Shown here: positions 9,443-20,000 of the stretch, piece by piece
Layout: every line of letters starts with the position of its first letter
Position numbering within the stretch: the first letter of the stretch is position 1
Assembly (NCBI GenBank): GCA_023391415.1
Contig: JAEWAY010000022.1
Location: 186,001 to 250,000 of the forward strand
Direction: 5' to 3'
Length of the DNA stretch: 64,000 nt
Source of the DNA: Bacteroidota bacterium
GTDB taxonomy: Bacteria; Bacteroidota; Bacteroidia; Cytophagales; Cytophagaceae
Made by a program: the position numbers and the translations under genes
Notes under the pieces: generated by a model
What the model was told of the DNA's origin: nothing
What the model saw: only the letters and a program-made list of their open reading frames with translations
Databases searched by the model: none

Positions 9443-10179
9443 AGATATTACGGGCAGAACATCTGATAAAACGATACAAGGCCAGAACCGTGGTCGACAA
9501 TGTGTCGGTAGAGGTGAAACAGGGAGAGATTGTAGGACTTCTCGGACCTAATGGCGCCGGAAAAACGACTTGTTTTTATATGATTGTCGGCCTGATCAAA
9601 CCCAATGAGGGAAAGATCTTTTTGGACAACGCGGACATTACCAAACTGCCCATGTATATGCGCGCTCGCAATGGAGTAGGTTATTTGGCGCAGGAAGCTT
9701 CGGTTTTCCGAACGCTGAGTGTGGAAGAAAATATTATGGCGGTGCTGGAAATGACCAATAAAACCAAAGCGGAGCGAAAAGCCCGTGTGGAAGAGTTGCT
9801 GGAAGAGTTTAGTCTTACCAAAGTCCGGAAAAATCTCGGTATGGTACTTTCCGGAGGAGAGCGTCGCAGGACGGAAATAGCCAGAGCGCTGGCGGTGGAT
9901 CCTAGCTTTGTATTGCTGGACGAGCCCTTCGCGGGAGTCGATCCTATCGCGGTGGAAGAAATACAGACCATTGTGGCCCGGCTAAAGCATAAAAATATCG
10001 GTATTCTTATTACCGACCATAACGTCAATGAAACGTTGTCGATTACGGACAGGGCGTACCTCCTGTTTGAAGGCAAGATTCTAAAGTCTGGCACCGCCGA
10101 GGATCTGGCGGCGGATGAACAAGTACGCCGGGTGTATCTCGGACAACATTTTGAGTTAAAAAGAAAAGACCTCGTCTGA
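9439..10179 (+). CDS. lptB: LPS export ABC transporter ATP-binding protein LptB
   Basis: This 246-aa ATPase powers LptFG to extract lipopolysaccharide from the inner membrane and push it over the Lpt bridge. Walker A is GPNGAGKTT (36-44), the Q-loop is VGYLAQEASVFR, the signature is LSGGERRR, Walker B is FVLLDEPFAGVDP, and the switch His is in LITDHNVNET. The LptB-specific ending YLGQHF is followed by a short basic tail. It starts inside the recJ stop codon, and the GH3-family gene follows after 2 bp. All three genes are probably co-transcribed. The other lpt genes are not in this window. Confidence 0.96.
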   Translation: MKILRAEHLIKRYKARTVVDNVSVEVKQGEIVGLLGPNGAGKTTCFYMIVGLIKPNEGKIFLDNADITKLPMYMRARNGVGYLAQEASVFRTLSVEENIMAVLEMTNKTKAERKARVEELLEEFSLTKVRKNLGMVLSGGERRRTEIARALAVDPSFVLLDEPFAGVDPIAVEEIQTIVARLKHKNIGILITDHNVNETLSITDRAYLLFEGKILKSGTAEDLAADEQVRRVYLGQHFELKRKDLV

Positions 10180-10181
10180 CA

Positions 10182-11726
10182 TTGAGCTTGCTTAATTCCA
10201 TTTTACTTGGTTTCCTCAGGAAACGCGTGAGCGGGATCCGGTACGCGATGGAGAATCCGCATACGAAGCAATATCAGTTGTTTAAGAAACTGATCGCGCG
10301 CGGCGCCTTTACCGAATGGGGGCGCCTTTACGGGTATGAATCTATCCGTAACTATGATGATTTCCGAAATCGCGTACCCGTATCATCCTATGAACAGCTT
10401 GCCCCCTGGATTGAACGGATGATGAAAGGCGAGCAGAACTTGCTTTGGTCATCGCCGATACATTGGTTTTCCAAGTCTTCGGGTACTACCAACGCCAAAA
10501 GTAAATTTATTCCCGTAAGCCGTGAATCGCTGAACGAGACGCATTATAAGGGGGGTAAAGACCTGATAGCCTTGTACGCTTCCAACAACCCCCAGAGCAG
10601 GATGTTTTCTGGAAAAGGCCTTGCCATTGGCGGGACTTATACCCGTAATGAGCACAGGAAAAGCTCATTCCATGGTGACGTGTCCGCGGTCATTATGGCC
10701 AATCTGCCCATGTGGGCCGAGTATGTGCGGACTCCTTCGCTCGCGGTGGCCACGATGTCGGAATGGGAGGAAAAAATAGAGCGTATCGCCCATGTCACGA
10801 TTCAGGAAAAAGTGACCAATATCTCCGGGGTACCGACCTGGACGATCGTATTGCTCGAACGTATTCTGCAATTGACCGGCAAAAAACATATTCATGAAGT
10901 ATGGCCCCATTTTGAAGTATTCTTTCATGGAGCCGTGGCTTTTCATCCCTACAGGGAAGTGTTCAGAAAGTTTTTTCCCGATCCGGGCATTCACTATGTG
11001 GAAACATACAATGCTTCCGAGGGTTTTTTCGCTTTGCAGGACAGGCTTGACGCCGATGATATGATGCTCATGGTCGATTATGGGATTTTCTACGAGTTTA
11101 TCCCTATCGAGCACGCGGACGAAGAAAATCCGGTGGCTTATACGCTGGATCAGGTAGAGTTGGGTAAAATTTATGCCATGGTCATTTCTACCAATGGCGG
11201 ACTCTGGCGATACAAGATCGGAGATACGGTCAAATTTACTTCCTTGAAACCTTTTCGGATCAAAATATCAGGTCGGACCAAGCATTTCATCAACGCCTTT
11301 GGGGAAGAGCTGATTATTGAAAACGCCGAGCAGGCGATCACCGCGGCTTGTCGCGAATCAGGCGCGCTCATGACGGATTTTACCGCCGCGCCGATCTATT
11401 TTGGCGATGGCTCCAGAGGTGGCCATGAATGGGTGATCGAGTTTCAGAAAGCTCCCGCCGATATGGATCGATTTACATCATGTCTGGACCGGAGACTCAA
11501 AGAGCTTAACTCCGATTATGAGGCCAAACGTTATAAGGATATGGCGCTTCAGATGCCGGTGGTGCATGTCGCGCCTGTAGGGACGTTTTATCACTGGATG
11601 AAAAAAAGAGGAAAGCTGGGAGGTCAGAACAAGGTGCCCAGACTGTCTAATAGCAGAGATTTTATGGACGATTTGCTGCCGTTTATGGCAAGTAAAGAGC
11701 GTGTGGGGATGAGCTCTACGAAATAA
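10182..11726 (+). CDS. GH3 auxin-responsive-promoter family protein (putative acyl-acid amido synthetase)
   Basis: This 514-aa protein belongs to the GH3/JAR1 branch of adenylate-forming enzymes. In plants these join amino acids to jasmonate or indole-acetate. The ATP-binding motif KSSGTTNAKSKFIP lies near residue 100, followed by the acyl-adenylate motif YNASEGFFA near 275 and the YKIGDTVKF loop near 345. The start is a TTG codon 2 bp after lptB; no in-frame ATG precedes the conserved N-terminal KRVSGIRYAM segment. Bacteroidota carry such genes widely, but the bacterial substrate is not established. Placement with recJ and lptB suggests a housekeeping role. A bidirectional terminator follows at 11771-11807. 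Confidence 0.88.
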   Translation: MSLLNSILLGFLRKRVSGIRYAMENPHTKQYQLFKKLIARGAFTEWGRLYGYESIRNYDDFRNRVPVSSYEQLAPWIERMMKGEQNLLWSSPIHWFSKSSGTTNAKSKFIPVSRESLNETHYKGGKDLIALYASNNPQSRMFSGKGLAIGGTYTRNEHRKSSFHGDVSAVIMANLPMWAEYVRTPSLAVATMSEWEEKIERIAHVTIQEKVTNISGVPTWTIVLLERILQLTGKKHIHEVWPHFEVFFHGAVAFHPYREVFRKFFPDPGIHYVETYNASEGFFALQDRLDADDMMLMVDYGIFYEFIPIEHADEENPVAYTLDQVELGKIYAMVISTNGGLWRYKIGDTVKFTSLKPFRIKISGRTKHFINAFGEELIIENAEQAITAACRESGALMTDFTAAPIYFGDGSRGGHEWVIEFQKAPADMDRFTSCLDRRLKELNSDYEAKRYKDMALQMPVVHVAPVGTFYHWMKKRGKLGGQNKVPRLSNSRDFMDDLLPFMASKERVGMSSTK

Positions 11727-11770
11727 ATATGAAAAGATCGGGAGTATCGCTTTCTTGTTTAGCTTCGAGC

Positions 11771-11807
11771 CATAAAAAAGCGAACGAGGAACATTCGCTT
11801 TTTTATG
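11771..11807. terminator. Bidirectional terminator between GH3-family and SIMPL genes
   Basis: The 14-nt arms cataaaaaagcgaa (11771-11784) and ttcgcttttttatg (11794-11807) are exact reverse complements with a 9-nt loop. They lie between two convergent genes, with T-tracts on both strands. Confidence 0.8.
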
Positions 11808-11826
11808 AGTACGTTCTTTTTATCGT

Positions 11827-12540
11827 TTACTCGATCTCCCAGACGATATGAATTGTGTCTGAAAGTTCCAGTTCCTGCGTGTTGAACCCACTGAACGAGT
11901 CGGCTCCGGCGTCGGCCTTCATCATGCGCGCTTCATACATGGGCGCGGGACGGTTTATTTCCATTTTGCCATATTCGATCTTGCTGATTCCGCTGAGTTT
12001 GACATTGGCGGCGGTAGCGATGGTGGTCGCTTTGTTTTCCGCGTCTTTTACCGCTTTCCGGATCAGTTCCTGTCTGGTCGTTTCCTTTTTCTTTTCGGAC
12101 AAGCCAAAGGCGAAACCGAAGTTGACATCCACTTTTCCACCGGAAAGCGCCTTGACCAGATTCGCGATCTTTCTGTTGTCGTTGTCAAATTCGATGAGCA
12201 GACTCTGATTGCCCGCGTAGCCGCTGTCGATACTACGGCCATTGCTCCATACTATGTTTTTGTTGATTGTATAGTTGATGGTTTTGATATCTTCCTTTCT
12301 GAAACCAGCCATCACTAGTTGTTTTTCTAGTTGATTGTATTTGGTAGTTAGAAGTTTGGAGACTTCTCCATAGTCCATGTTTTTCGCGTTGAGCGACATG
12401 TTTACCGAAATCCAGTCAGGAGCGACCTGCATGGAGGCGCTTCCCGTAGCGGACAACTGAGCGGGTGTTTTTTCTTTTTGAGCCATCAGTGTGAGCGGGA
12501 TAAAAAACAGGCCGAATAAAATCGATTTTAATGTTTTCAT
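11827..12540 (-). CDS. SIMPL domain (DUF541) periplasmic protein
   Basis: This protein of about 237 aa has a signal peptide (MKTLKSILFGLFFIPLTLMAQ) and a SIMPL/DUF541 domain. Typical blocks are SATGSASMQVAPDWISV near the N-terminus and RKAVKDAENKATTIATAANV in the C-terminal half. SIMPL proteins (for example BP26/OMP28) are periplasmic or outer-membrane associated, and some form channel-like oligomers; the cellular role is poorly defined. I chose the ATG at 12540 because the signal peptide begins there; an upstream in-frame start would add nine residues with no signal character. It lies between the convergent terminator and the CPA1 exchanger on the same strand, 83 bp apart. Confidence 0.85.
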   Translation of the reverse strand: MKTLKSILFGLFFIPLTLMAQKEKTPAQLSATGSASMQVAPDWISVNMSLNAKNMDYGEVSKLLTTKYNQLEKQLVMAGFRKEDIKTINYTINKNIVWSNGRSIDSGYAGNQSLLIEFDNDNRKIANLVKALSGGKVDVNFGFAFGLSEKKKETTRQELIRKAVKDAENKATTIATAANVKLSGISKIEYGKMEINRPAPMYEARMMKADAGADSFSGFNTQELELSDTIHIVWEIE

Positions 12541-12623
12541 AATAGGCGTTATTGTTTGGAGAGACAAATCAAAAAACAGGCCGGAATTTAGGCTGAATGT
12601 TCCTGATTAAATAAAGTATAATT

Positions 12624-13874
12624 TTATTTCAACATATGTTTTTTATTGAAATAAGCAATGACCTTTTCGATCGTAAGTCCTTGCACGAATATGGAGAAGA
12701 GCGCCACGACATAAGTTAGCGTCACGATAAAATCCCTGTCCATAGAGGGGTGGATGGATAGCGCCAGCGCGATGGAGATTCCACCTCGGAGCCCTCCCCA
12801 GGTCATAATTTTTAAGGTATTGGGCTCGAAAGTTCTTTTCAGGCCAAAAAGGATAGATGGTATGGATAACGACAGGTATCGACTTATGATAAGCGCGGCG
12901 GCGGCGAGTATCCCAATCATAAAATGTTTGAATGTTAGCTTGACGACAAGAACTTCGAATCCCATCAGCAGAAAGAGCGCCGTGTTGAGTATTTCGTCGA
13001 TCATTTCCCAAAATTTGTGTACATAATCCAGGCTCTGTTCGGACATGGCGGTGTCGCGGCTTTTGCTGCCTAATAGGAGGCCGGCGAGTACGACAGTGAG
13101 AGGACCCGAAAAATGAAGGTGCGTCGCGAGGGTATAACTACCGATAACGAGCGCGACGGTAATAAGGACTTCGGTCTGATAATGATCAATCGAACGAATC
13201 AGGAGATACGCGACATATCCTGAGACCAGTCCCAGCAGGAGACCTCCGCCAATTTCCTTTAGTAATATAAGACCGACATTTTCCGCGGTTATATTATCTG
13301 TTCCGTACAGTCCTATTTGAAAGAGTACCGCGAACAGAACGACCGCCATACCATCGTTGAAAAGGGATTCGCCGGTTATTTTGGCTTCCAGCTTTTCCGG
13401 GAGCTTCATCTTTTTAAGTATGCTCATGACCGCGATGGGATCAGTGGGTGATATGAGCGCGCCAAAAAGAAGACAGTGTACATATTTGATCTGTATCCCG
13501 ATTAGCGGGAGTCCGAAAAAAAGAGCTGTGCCGATCAGAAAAGTGCTGATTACCACACCGAAGGTGGCGAAAGTCAGTATCGACCAGCGGGAATTGGCCA
13601 ATTTGCCGATATCTGTATGAAGCGCTCCCGCGAAAAGCAGGAAACTGAGCAGGAAGTCGAGAACAAATTCGGAAAAATCTATTCGCAGGAGTATATCCCG
13701 GACTTGTTGATGAAATGGCAGGAAAAAGGAACCGGATATCAGTACAATCAAGGAAAAGGCGATTCCCAGCAACATGAGGCCGATATTCGCCGGCAATTTG
13801 ATGAAACGAATATTGATCCACGAAAAAAGAGCTGAAAATACCAGCAGAAATGAAAATATGGCGAGCAGACTCAA
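12624..13874 (-). CDS. CPA1-family Na+/H+ exchanger (NhaP-like)
   Basis: This 416-aa protein, strongly hydrophobic with about 12 predicted membrane segments, should exchange Na+ (or K+) for H+ across the inner membrane. Diagnostic regions are SPTDPIAVMSILKK and GESLFNDGMAVVLF, the latter holding the CPA1 Asn-Asp ion-binding pair. TWGGLRGGISIALALS near the C-terminal end carries the conserved Arg. It lacks a long cytoplasmic C-terminal domain. The gene is divergent from maeB, with a 257-bp spacer holding both promoters. Ion preference cannot be told from the sequence. Confidence 0.93.
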   Translation of the reverse strand: MSLLAIFSFLLVFSALFSWINIRFIKLPANIGLMLLGIAFSLIVLISGSFFLPFHQQVRDILLRIDFSEFVLDFLLSFLLFAGALHTDIGKLANSRWSILTFATFGVVISTFLIGTALFFGLPLIGIQIKYVHCLLFGALISPTDPIAVMSILKKMKLPEKLEAKITGESLFNDGMAVVLFAVLFQIGLYGTDNITAENVGLILLKEIGGGLLLGLVSGYVAYLLIRSIDHYQTEVLITVALVIGSYTLATHLHFSGPLTVVLAGLLLGSKSRDTAMSEQSLDYVHKFWEMIDEILNTALFLLMGFEVLVVKLTFKHFMIGILAAAALIISRYLSLSIPSILFGLKRTFEPNTLKIMTWGGLRGGISIALALSIHPSMDRDFIVTLTYVVALFSIFVQGLTIEKVIAYFNKKHMLK

Positions 13875-14098
13875 AACATAAACATTAATTAATGGAACAA
13901 CACGTTAATAAATCCCGGCTCCGTGTATAAAAGATAGAACCGATATATTCTAGCTCATAATACTTTCGGTGAACATGAATGTTTGGTAAAGGAAGCGGTT
14001 CGTGAATTTTTGATAAGACAAATTTACGCGTTTTTCATTTTTTACTTCTATTTCTCCTCTTAAAAAGATAATTCGGTTTTTTTCAATATAAATAGTGG

Positions 14099-14106
14099 TA
14101 AATTTG
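14099..14106 (+). promoter_or_regulatory. Putative -7 element of the maeB-ruvA-sprA promoter
   Basis: TAAATTTG fits the Bacteroidota TAnnTTTG consensus and ends 25 nt before the maeB start. The preceding region is T-rich but has no exact TTTG -33 box. Confidence 0.45.
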
Positions 14107-14131
14107 TGAGTTAATCAGAGCCCCGATTTTT

Positions 14132-16411
14132 ATGTCTTTAAATATTCGCAAGGAGGACGCTCTTAACTACCACAGTCAGGAGCCTCCAGGAAAAATAGAG
14201 GTGCAGCCGACGAAAATGCTTGGTAGCCAGTTGGACTTGGCGCTGGCGTATTCTCCGGGAGTAGCGGAACCATGCAAGGAAATCGCTGAAAATAAGGATA
14301 ATGTATATAAGTATACCGCGAAGGGAAATCTCGTGGCGGTTATTTCCAATGGAACAGCGGTGCTTGGTCTGGGAAACATAGGCCCGGAGGCGTCCAAGCC
14401 GGTGATGGAGGGCAAGGGTGTACTTTTTAAGAAATTCGCGGGGATCGATGTTTTCGACATTGAAGTGGACTGTCTTGATCCGGACGAGTTTGTAAAGATT
14501 GTTTCAGCGCTGGAGCCAACCTTTGGCGGTATCAATCTCGAAGACATTAAAGCGCCCGAATGCTTTGAGATTGAAAAGAAACTTCGGGAGAAGATGAATA
14601 TTCCGATCATGCACGATGATCAGCATGGTACCGCTATAATATCGGGAGCGGCTCTGATCAACGCGCTCGAGCTCGTAGGCAAAAAACTGGACGAAATCCG
14701 GATCGTGATATCGGGAGCCGGAGCCGCGGCCATCGCCTGCGCCCGGATGTATCTTGAGCTTGGCGCCCGGGTGGAAAATATGGTGATGCTGGACATTAAT
14801 GGCGTTTTGAGGACGGATCGCGAGGATTTGGACGACATCAGAAAAGAGTTCGCTACGAATCGGGATATTCATACGCTGGAAGAAGCCGTGAAAGACGCGG
14901 ATATGTTTCTCGGCCTGTCGGCGGGTGACATCTTATTGCCGGAGCACTTGAAGCTCATGGCCGATAATCCGATCGTGTTCGCCCTGGCCAATCCTGTGCC
15001 TGAGATTGATTACGATCTGGCTGTCGCTACCCGGAAAGACATCATTATGGCGACCGGACGTTCGGATCATCCCAATCAGGTCAACAACGTGCTGGGATTT
15101 CCCTATATTTTCAGGGGGGCGCTCGATGTTCTGGCCCGGGAGATCAATGAAGATATGAAGCTGGCCGCTGTCAGGGCCCTGGCGGATCTGGCTAAAGAGC
15201 CTGTTCCGGATCTGGTCAACAAAGCCTATGGAGAACGAAAAATCACGTTTGGTGAGAATTATCTTATTCCCAAACCATTGGACCCGCGATTGATTACGAC
15301 GCTCGCGCCGGCGGTGGCCAGGGCGGCGATTCAATCGGGAGTGGCCAGAAAAACGATTGAGGATTGGGACAAATACCATATGGAGCTACAGCAGCGCATA
15401 GGTATTGATCAGAAGCTGATGAGCCGCGTTATTTCCAGAGCCAGACAGAATCCTAAGAAAGTAGTTTTCGCCGAGGCGGATAACTATAAGATATTGAAGG
15501 CGGCTCAGATTATTGTCGATGAGGGTATCGCCGAACCTATATTCTTGGGAAGAAAAAATACGATCCTCGGATTGATCGAGGAGCACCAGCTTGGACTCGC
15601 GGATTGTAAGATTATTGATCCGGCGGAAGAGAAGGAGAAAAGGAATTACTATGGAGACATACTCTACGAGCGACGTCAGCGAAAAGGAGTGACGCGGTTC
15701 GAGGGGCGCAGGATGATGAAGGAGCGCAACTACTTTGGCGCCATGATGGTCGAATTGGGTGAAGCCGACGCGCTTATTTCCGGCCTTACTATGGACTACG
15801 CCGCCACCATACGGCCCGCGTTGCATGTGATCGGGGTAGAGAAGGAAGTCAACCGCGTCGCCGGTATGTATATTATGCTCAATAAGGCGGGGACGTACTT
15901 CTTCGCCGATACGACGGTCAATACCGAACCCACCGCGGAAGATCTGGTGGACATCGCGGGACTGACCGCCCGGGCAGTCAGGTTTTTTGATATTGAACCG
16001 AGAGTCGCCATGCTTTCCTATACCAATTTTGGGGCGGGTAAAGGCCTGCTTCCGGATAAGGTGAGAAAAGCGACGGAGCTGGTAAGGAAGAAACATCCGG
16101 ACCTGATTGTTGACGGGGAATTGCAGGCGAACATAGCGGTCAATACGAGTTTGTTGCGGGAACACTATCCTTTTAGCGTCCTGGCGGCCGAAGGAGCCAA
16201 TACGCTTATATTTCCTGATCTCGCTTCAGGCAATGTGGCTTATAAGCTGGTGCATGAAATAGGAGGCGCCGAGGCGATAGGGCCGATTCTGATGGGTATG
16301 AAGAAACCCGTTCATGTACTGCAGTTTGGAAGCTCTGTCCGCGAAATTGTCAACATGGTCGCTATCGCTGTAGTGGACGCTCAGGCATTTAGTCAGAAAA
16401 ATAACTTATGA
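14132..16411 (+). CDS. maeB: NADP-dependent malic enzyme with C-terminal phosphotransacetylase-like domain
   Basis: This 759-aa MaeB-type enzyme oxidatively decarboxylates malate to pyruvate with reduction of NADP+. The malic N-terminal domain (about 20-165) carries LALAYSPGVAEPCKEI and MHDDQHGTAIISGAAL. The NAD(P)-binding domain (about 165-410) has the VISGAGAAAIACARM motif. Residues from about 430 onward form a phosphate acetyl/butyryltransferase-like domain (FAEADNYKILKAAQ, ISGLTMDYAATIRPAL). In other MaeB proteins that domain is regulatory and binds acetyl-CoA. Its stop overlaps the ruvA start (ATGA), and sprA follows. The maeB-ruvA-sprA order is, to my knowledge, common in Bacteroidota. 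Confidence 0.96.
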   Translation: MSLNIRKEDALNYHSQEPPGKIEVQPTKMLGSQLDLALAYSPGVAEPCKEIAENKDNVYKYTAKGNLVAVISNGTAVLGLGNIGPEASKPVMEGKGVLFKKFAGIDVFDIEVDCLDPDEFVKIVSALEPTFGGINLEDIKAPECFEIEKKLREKMNIPIMHDDQHGTAIISGAALINALELVGKKLDEIRIVISGAGAAAIACARMYLELGARVENMVMLDINGVLRTDREDLDDIRKEFATNRDIHTLEEAVKDADMFLGLSAGDILLPEHLKLMADNPIVFALANPVPEIDYDLAVATRKDIIMATGRSDHPNQVNNVLGFPYIFRGALDVLAREINEDMKLAAVRALADLAKEPVPDLVNKAYGERKITFGENYLIPKPLDPRLITTLAPAVARAAIQSGVARKTIEDWDKYHMELQQRIGIDQKLMSRVISRARQNPKKVVFAEADNYKILKAAQIIVDEGIAEPIFLGRKNTILGLIEEHQLGLADCKIIDPAEEKEKRNYYGDILYERRQRKGVTRFEGRRMMKERNYFGAMMVELGEADALISGLTMDYAATIRPALHVIGVEKEVNRVAGMYIMLNKAGTYFFADTTVNTEPTAEDLVDIAGLTARAVRFFDIEPRVAMLSYTNFGAGKGLLPDKVRKATELVRKKHPDLIVDGELQANIAVNTSLLREHYPFSVLAAEGANTLIFPDLASGNVAYKLVHEIGGAEAIGPILMGMKKPVHVLQFGSSVREIVNMVAIAVVDAQAFSQKNNL

Positions 16412-17001
16412 TTGCTTATATAGACGGTAAACTGACATTTAGGGAAGCGACCTATGTCATCATTGAAGCGAACGGCGTAGGGTATGAGATCAGGATATCG
16501 CTCAATACCTATGGACAGATGAAAGAAGGAGAGCGCTGCAAGCTGTTGACTTACCTGCATGTACGGGAAGACGCACAGATACTTTACGGTTTTTTGGAAG
16601 CGGGAGAAAAACGAATGTTTCTCGACCTCATATCAGTATCCGGTATTGGGCCCAACTCCGCTCTGACTATTTTGTCTTCCACTGATCCGGATGAGTTACA
16701 TGCTCATATTGTTTCGGAAGATGTAAAGGCTATTCAGGCGATAAAAGGAATTGGCCCGAAGACCGCGCAACGACTTATATTGGAATTAAAGGATAAACTT
16801 AAAAAAGACATAAATGTTTCATCTGGCGCGTTATTAACAAAACAATCGCACAATACCCGCAGAGATGAAGCGTTATCCGCACTAGTTACATTAGGAATAC
16901 AAAAAAACGTAGCGGAGAAAAGCATTGACGCCGTCCTTAAAAAGGAGGGAGCGGATGTCTCTCTCGAAACCCTGATTAAGTTGGCATTAAAAACCGGATA
17001 A
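16408..17001 (+). CDS. ruvA: Holliday junction branch migration protein RuvA
   Basis: This 197-aa subunit binds four-way DNA junctions as a tetramer and loads the RuvB motor. It starts MIAYIDGKLTF and has the OB-fold N-terminal domain (1-62). The helix-hairpin-helix domain (about 65-140) includes LISVSGIGPNSALTIL and AIKGIGPKTAQRLILELKDK. The C-terminal RuvB-binding domain (about 150-197) ends ETLIKLALKTG. The start overlaps the maeB stop by 4 bp, and sprA begins 12 bp downstream, so the three are likely co-expressed. ruvB is not in the window. Length and motifs are normal. Confidence 0.96.
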   Translation: MIAYIDGKLTFREATYVIIEANGVGYEIRISLNTYGQMKEGERCKLLTYLHVREDAQILYGFLEAGEKRMFLDLISVSGIGPNSALTILSSTDPDELHAHIVSEDVKAIQAIKGIGPKTAQRLILELKDKLKKDINVSSGALLTKQSHNTRRDEALSALVTLGIQKNVAEKSIDAVLKKEGADVSLETLIKLALKTG

Positions 17002-17013
17002 TTTTTTAATTTC

Positions 17014-20000
17014 TTGTTTAAGTTTTATCAAAATATTTCATTTCTTCTGGGTTTTTCAGCGATTAGTCTGGTAGCGTGGCTCGCCCATGGTTCCGGCTCC
17101 GCTTCATTAAACACGGAGTCGCTTTTTTTAGTTCCATCCGATTCTTCAAAGCAGGAAAAAAAAGACCGGACTAAACCAAATTATACTCCAAAAGACCGGC
17201 ATGGAGATCCTTTTTCCAATCCCCAGTCCGAAAGCCCGCTTATTATGGATAATCCTGACAATGTCACGCGGGAGATCTCTCTTGATTCCGTCAATGGCAC
17301 CTATACGATTCAGGAAAAGGTCGGAGATATGGATTACAGGGCTCCCTCAACGATGACGTTTGAGGAATACATGCGTTATCGCGATCGGGAGATGATGAAA
17401 AATTACTGGAATCAGCGCGGCGCCGGAGCCTCCGAAGTAAAGGACAAGGATGTCAGCGCGGCCAGTCTGAAAATACCCGCTCCGGGCATAGGCTCTATCT
17501 TTGGGAAAGACTTTGTGGAGATCAAGCCGAACGGAAGCGTCACGCTTGACTTTTCGGGCAGATGGCAGCGTTCGAGGAACCCCAGTATTCCTGTGCGGCA
17601 ACAACGAACCGGCGGATTTGAATTTGATCAGCAGATCAGTCTCAATGTCATCGGAACGATTGGAGATAAGCTCAAACTGACGGCGAACTGGGATACCAAA
17701 GCGAGTTTTGATTTCCAGAATAACATAAAATTACAGTATATCGGATATGAGGAAGATATCATACAAAGTATCGAAGCCGGAAATGTTAGTTTTCCGCTTA
17801 ATACGACACTGATCAGTGGTTCCCAGAATTTGTTTGGGGTCAAAACCCAGCTTCGCTTTGGGCGCCTTACGGTCTCCGCGGTAGCGGCGACACAGAGAGG
17901 CGCCAAAGAAGAAATGAGAATACAGGGAGGAGCCATGAGCAGGAAGATCGATTTTCGAGCGGACAATTACGATGAATACAGAAACTTCTTTCTGAGTCAC
18001 TTTTTCAGGGAAAACTACGAGCCTTCGCTCAAAAACCTTCCTTCCATCCTTTCCGGGGTAAAAATCACCAGAGTAGATGTCTATGTAACCAATACCAACA
18101 ACAATACAAAAAACAACCGGACGATCATCGGCTATACAGACCTTGGAGAAAGTGATTCGACGATCTATAACCGGAACTTTGTAATAACGCCCAACTTCGT
18201 ACCGCTGGGCAATGACGAAGAAGGTGTATACAATTCGCTTTATTCTAATGTCAAAGGAATGAGGAATCTGGAAACGCTTCCAAACGATCTGGTTGGCTTA
18301 GGGATGCGGAACGGAACTGATTACGCGGTTATCAACAACGCTCGTAAACTGGAACCGGAAGAATACCGATTTCACCCCGAGCTCGGATATATCTCGCTGA
18401 ATACCATTGTTCGTCTCAATGAAGTTATCGCGGTAGCTTATCAGTTTTCCTATAATGGAAGAAACTATACCGTTGGTGAAATACCTGGAATCAACTCGGA
18501 TACCGCTACCAATTCGCCGCTTATACTCAAGTTGTTGAAACCGAACAATGTCAATACGAAGCTGCCTACCTGGGACCTGATGATGAAAAACGTCTATCAT
18601 CTGGGCGCCTCTCAAATTTCGCCTGAAAATTTCCTTTTGAATATCATATACAGGAACGACGAATCTGGAGCGGATCTTCCCTTTTTGCAGGAAGGAAGAA
18701 ATACGGACAGAAAGCTTTTGCTTCGCCTGACGGGACTTGATAGGCTTGGAGCCACCAATGATCCCCCCGGGGATGGAAATTTTGACTATATAGAAGGAGT
18801 TACGATCGACAGTAGAAACGGAAAAATCATATTTCCTGTTCTGGAACCTTTTGGGAGCAATCTGGAGCGATATTTCGCGCCGGAGGAAAACGCGCTTAAA
18901 AGTAAGTATGTATTTCAGGAGCTTTACGACTCTACCAAGAGTGATATGTTGAACTACGCGAGAAAGAATAAATATTTTATAACGGGGAGCTATCAATCGG
19001 GCAGTGGAAGCAATCTAAGGCTAAACGCGATAAATATCGCCAAGGGATCCGTACGAGTCATGGCGGGTTCTACGCCTCTTCAGGAAGATGTTCAGTATAA
19101 AATAGATTATTCGACCGGGCAAGTAACGATTCTTGATCAGGGGCTTTTGGAGTCGGGGCAGGAGATCCGGATTCAGTATGAAAAGGCTGATCTGTTTTCT
19201 TTCCGGCGAAAAACCTTTATGGGTACCCGTTTTGATTACCTGATCAATAAAAACTTTAATGTGGGGGGAACGCTCCTCCGGCAGGGTGAAGCGCCTCAGA
19301 CGACCCGGGTTTCCGTAGGGGAAGAGCCTTCCAGAAATACGATGGTGGGACTGGATGTGAGCTTTACCAAAGATTCACGCTTTTTGACCAAAGCGGTCGA
19401 CAAACTACCCGTCATACAGACAAAAGCGCCTTCCCTTATTACATTTCAGGCGGAGGGAGCGGGATTGTTTCCCGGTCATTCCAAGGCGATCAACAAAGGC
19501 GACAATAGCAGTGGGGTCACTTTTCTGGATGATTTTGAAGGAAGCGAAACACCCTACGATCTGACGCGAAATCCTATTGGATGGAAACTCAGTAGTACTC
19601 CTGTCCGGTTTGATGAAAGCTCATTACTGGGAAGGGAGTACGCTTACCGCAGAGCGAAGCTCGCCTGGTACAATGTCGATCAGTTGTTTTATCTGAACTC
19701 CAATCCTAATAAGCCCAAGCATATTAATGAGGAGGATATTAAAAACCATTATGTCCGTCAGGTTCTTCCTCAGGAGGTTTTTCCAAACAGGCAGGCTCTT
19801 CAGGTTCAGTATAACGAACCGGTTCTGAACCTCGCGTATTATCCGGAGGAAAAAGGACCTTATAACTACAACCCCGCCATGAACAGTGAAGGGAACTTGT
19901 TAAATCCTTCAGCCAACTGGGGAGGTATTACCAGAGCGATACTGAATTCCGAAATAGACTTCGATCAGGCCAATATCCAGTATATCGAGTTCTGGATGAT

